Part shown: one piece after another, positions 9,001 to 10,052 of the stretch | Layout: every line of letters begins with the position of its first letter | Numbering within the stretch: the first letter of the stretch is position 1 | Assembly (NCBI GenBank): GCA_036939755.1 | Contig: JALLAZ010001141.1 | Coordinates: 1-10,052 of the forward strand | Origin: Stephanodiscus triporus | Lineage: Eukaryota > Bacillariophyta > Thalassiosirophyceae > Thalassiosirales > Thalassiosiraceae | Direction of reading: 5' to 3' | DNA length: 10,052 nt | The notes under the pieces: model-generated | The model's input: only the letters and a program-made list of their open reading frames with translations | Database searches by the model: none | What the model was told of the DNA's origin: nothing | Position numbers and translations under genes: made by a program

Positions 9001-9621
9001 GTCGTCGAGGTCGTTGTGCTTCCCCCCCGCCCTTATGCACTTCTGGGAATTGCAAGCCGTGGACAATGCGGCGAGGTCGGTGCCGGGGACGGCCCTTCCC
9101 AGGAATATCGGCTTGAACTGATTCATGCCGCTGTTGGCGAAGAGGAGGGTCGGATCGGACAGCGGCACGCACGGCGAGGAGGGGAAGGGTACGTGCGGCC
9201 GAACGGGATGGGAGGAGAAGTAATCGACGAAGGTCGATCGGACGCGAGACGTCGGCCACGACGGCGACGACGGCGACGGCGACGGGGGGGTCGGGATCGT
9301 GTCGTCGTCGTCGTGGTCGTCGTCGACGGGGGACGACGAGGAGGAGGACGAGGAGGTCGTCATGGACATCATCATCGAAGTCGAAGAAGGCGACGACGAC
9401 GGAGTCCGGAGCCGCAGTCGCCATCCCCCCCCCCGCGCAAGCGACGATCGTCGTCGCGGGATGTCGACGCGGGCGGCGTGGGGGGAGGAGAAGGCCGCGA
9501 CGACCGCGATCCCCCGCCTCGCCGCCCCCGATAGCCCGAACCCCCCCCCCGCCGAGGAGACGGAGGAGGAGGAGGACAGCATCGTGGCGGCGTAGTAGGC
9601 GGCGGCGGGGGCGATGCGCAT
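6002..9621 (-). CDS. AARS: Alanyl-tRNA synthetase with N-terminal targeting extension, four exons
   Basis: This class II enzyme charges tRNA-Ala and edits mischarged Ser/Gly. Exons by descending coordinate are 9621-8731, 8565-8043, 7885-6689 and 6609-6002, giving 1072 residues. Residues 1 to about 120 are an extension: '[20 protein letters not shown]', then Arg/Ala-rich sequence, eight Ser and an Asp run. The catalytic core starts near residue 121 ('[14 protein letters not shown]'), with '[14 protein letters not shown]', '[20 protein letters not shown]', '[20 protein letters not shown]' spliced across exons 1 and 2, and motif 3 'DTGMGLERL'. The editing domain has the 'HSMTH' metal site (His723, His727) and 'CGGTH' (Cys827, His831). 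The C-Ala domain in exon 4 includes '[14 protein letters not shown]' near the end. The start at 9621 is the first ATG in GC-rich coding sequence; an in-frame ATG at 9825 lies in AT-rich, UTR-like DNA. In-frame Mets at 9375, 9372, 9369 and 9363 could start a cytosolic form. Confidence 0.95.
6610..6688 (-). other. AARS intron 3, with tandem acceptor
   Basis: A 79-base intron with donor GTGAGA (6688). Two acceptors, both GAAG|GC, end at 6610 and 6595, and both keep the reading frame. The proteins would differ by five residues (GSKFEGRTA versus GRTA). The upstream TTAG would lead straight to a TGA, so it is excluded. Confidence 0.75.
7886..8042 (-). other. AARS intron 2
   Basis: A 157-base intron with donor GTACGT (8042) and acceptor ACCTACAG (ending 7886) after a clear C/T-rich tract. 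It splits a Val codon (G|TC), joining 'FFAKLVP' to '[13 protein letters not shown]' as expected for this family. Confidence 0.92.
8566..8730 (-). other. AARS intron 1, in frame and stop-free
   Basis: A 165-base intron with donor GTGAGT (8730) and acceptor CGAAAAG (ending 8566). Removal joins NFWE to MGDTGPCGP, the conserved synthetase sequence. Length is a multiple of three and it contains no stop in frame, so retention would insert 55 residues. Confidence 0.93.
9287..9363. repeat. Triplet and GAC/TCG-type repeats in AARS N-terminus
   Basis: GTC, GAC and GAG runs on the plus strand encode poly-Asp and poly-Ser linkers of the synthetase extension on the minus strand. They are the source of the acidic and Arg-rich shadow ORFs on the plus strand. 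Confidence 0.75.
9425..9434. repeat. Homopolymer C10 in AARS targeting region
   Basis: Ten C on the plus strand (G10 in the gene), encoding part of 'ARGGGW'. The reading frame of the extension depends on its exact length. Confidence 0.85.
9541..9550. repeat. Second homopolymer C10 in AARS targeting region
   Basis: Ten C on the plus strand (G10 in the gene), encoding 'AGGGF' in the presequence. Like the run at 9425, it can slip in replication or sequencing. Confidence 0.85.
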
Positions 9622-10052
9622 CGTGGATCCGACGCGGCAGGCTGGCTGGGCAATGAATGTTTGTGTGTGGCGATGACGACGAACGACGGAATGGACGACC
9701 GAGGCGCCGGCCCGGCCGGCGGCGATGACGGATGAAAAAAACAAACTACAGAGTTCCACATAAATTAAAACGAGCCCTTTTTCCCGCCAAATAACACTAC
9801 CATACAGGGTTCCTATGTCAATCAATCACACCAAAAAATAAAGTGTAGAGTAACGCGTAGATACGATATGTATGTAGAGCTGGAAACAGAAGAGACGTCC
9901 TCCCCCTTCCAACCCCTCTTCAGGTTCGTCAACCCGCTCTTCAACATTGTTGTCTCTCGAGACTCAATCGATCAGCGACAAGAGCTATGAAGACCCGATT
10001 CTTTCCCAAATATCCCAGGGGAGATGCCTCCCTATCAACGCAGCGCACCCCA
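9622..10052. promoter_or_regulatory. Upstream region of AARS, possibly a divergent promoter
   Basis: Bases 9622 to about 9730 are GC-rich and probably 5' UTR of the synthetase; beyond this the DNA is AT-rich. One TAGAGTA lies at 9846. From about 9860 to the edge one plus-strand frame is open, with its first ATG at 9987. No RNA gene seen. Confidence 0.5.
9987..10052 (+). CDS. Possible 5' end of a further gene (runs off right edge)
   Basis: An ATG followed by 21 open codons ('MKTRFFPKYPRGDASLSTQR...') to the edge, in a frame open since about 9860. This would fit the head-to-head pattern of the window. Twenty-two codons without recognisable content are weak evidence. A minus-strand frame ending at a TAG near 10006 ('RHLPWDIWERIGSS') is an equally short alternative. 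Confidence 0.2.
   Translation, partial: MKTRFFPKYPRGDASLSTQRTP

Noticed and set aside
8977..9534. Plus-strand ORF rich in Val and Arg opposite the synthetase
   Set aside because: Antisense shadow of a gene with clear synthetase motifs; its runs come from the same triplets.
9622..9825. Start of the synthetase at ATG 9825
   Set aside because: The frame is open, but the first part is AT-rich and UTR-like, and the peptide would begin with non-targeting sequence. Kept as a low-probability alternative.
9920..9935. GGTTCGTCAACC resembling a tRNA T arm
   Set aside because: The loop has four bases, not seven, and no cloverleaf can be drawn with the flanks.

Overview
The window is nuclear DNA of a eukaryotic microalga, most likely a centric diatom. 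This is inferred from several things: short spliceosomal introns with strong GTGAGT-type donors, very compact genes alternating in orientation, long CGA/TCG triplet runs that encode poly-Asp, poly-Ser and poly-Thr, a leaderless cytosolic GAPDH, an alanyl-tRNA synthetase with a Ser/Arg-rich targeting extension, and an F-box protein with acidic insertions. No database search was possible, so the species is not claimed.

Layout, left to right. (1) Bases 1-847, minus strand: the N-terminal 282 codons of an F-box protein that runs off the left edge. The frame is open to the edge, and the triplet repeats in it create long misleading ORFs in other frames. (2) 848-1371: divergent intergenic region with a cluster of TACTCTA/TAGAGTA motifs. 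(3) 1372-2268, plus strand: a secreted-looking two-domain protein with a four-cysteine module, a Pro/Thr linker and a bulb-lectin-like C-terminus. (4) 2269-2682: convergent gap. (5) 2683-4533, minus strand: a complete four-exon GAPDH gene, whose splice sites I could reconstruct to give a 336-residue enzyme. (6) 4534-4992: divergent gap with the same TACTCTA motifs, a hairpin and a small upstream ORF. (7) 4993-5658, plus strand: an unrecognised protein built of about six copies of an 'LLAVD.EVD'-like motif. (8) 5659-6001: convergent gap holding an intron-like segment and a 45-codon ORF. (9) 6002-9621, minus strand: a complete four-exon alanyl-tRNA synthetase of 1072 residues, with an N-terminal extension suited to organelle import and internal Met codons that could start a cytosolic form. 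(10) 9622-10052: upstream region, with a possible start of a further gene on the plus strand at 9987.

The genes do not form one pathway: glycolysis, translation, probable ubiquitin ligase targeting and a probable secreted carbohydrate-binding protein lie side by side. The shared feature is architecture. Genes are arranged head-to-head and tail-to-tail, and all nine TACTCTA/TAGAGTA motifs I found lie in the head-to-head gaps. The items most worth a second look are this promoter-associated motif, the LLAVD repeat protein, the stop-free in-frame intron in the synthetase, and the possible dual-start targeting of that enzyme. I see no mobile element, CRISPR array, rRNA or convincing tRNA.
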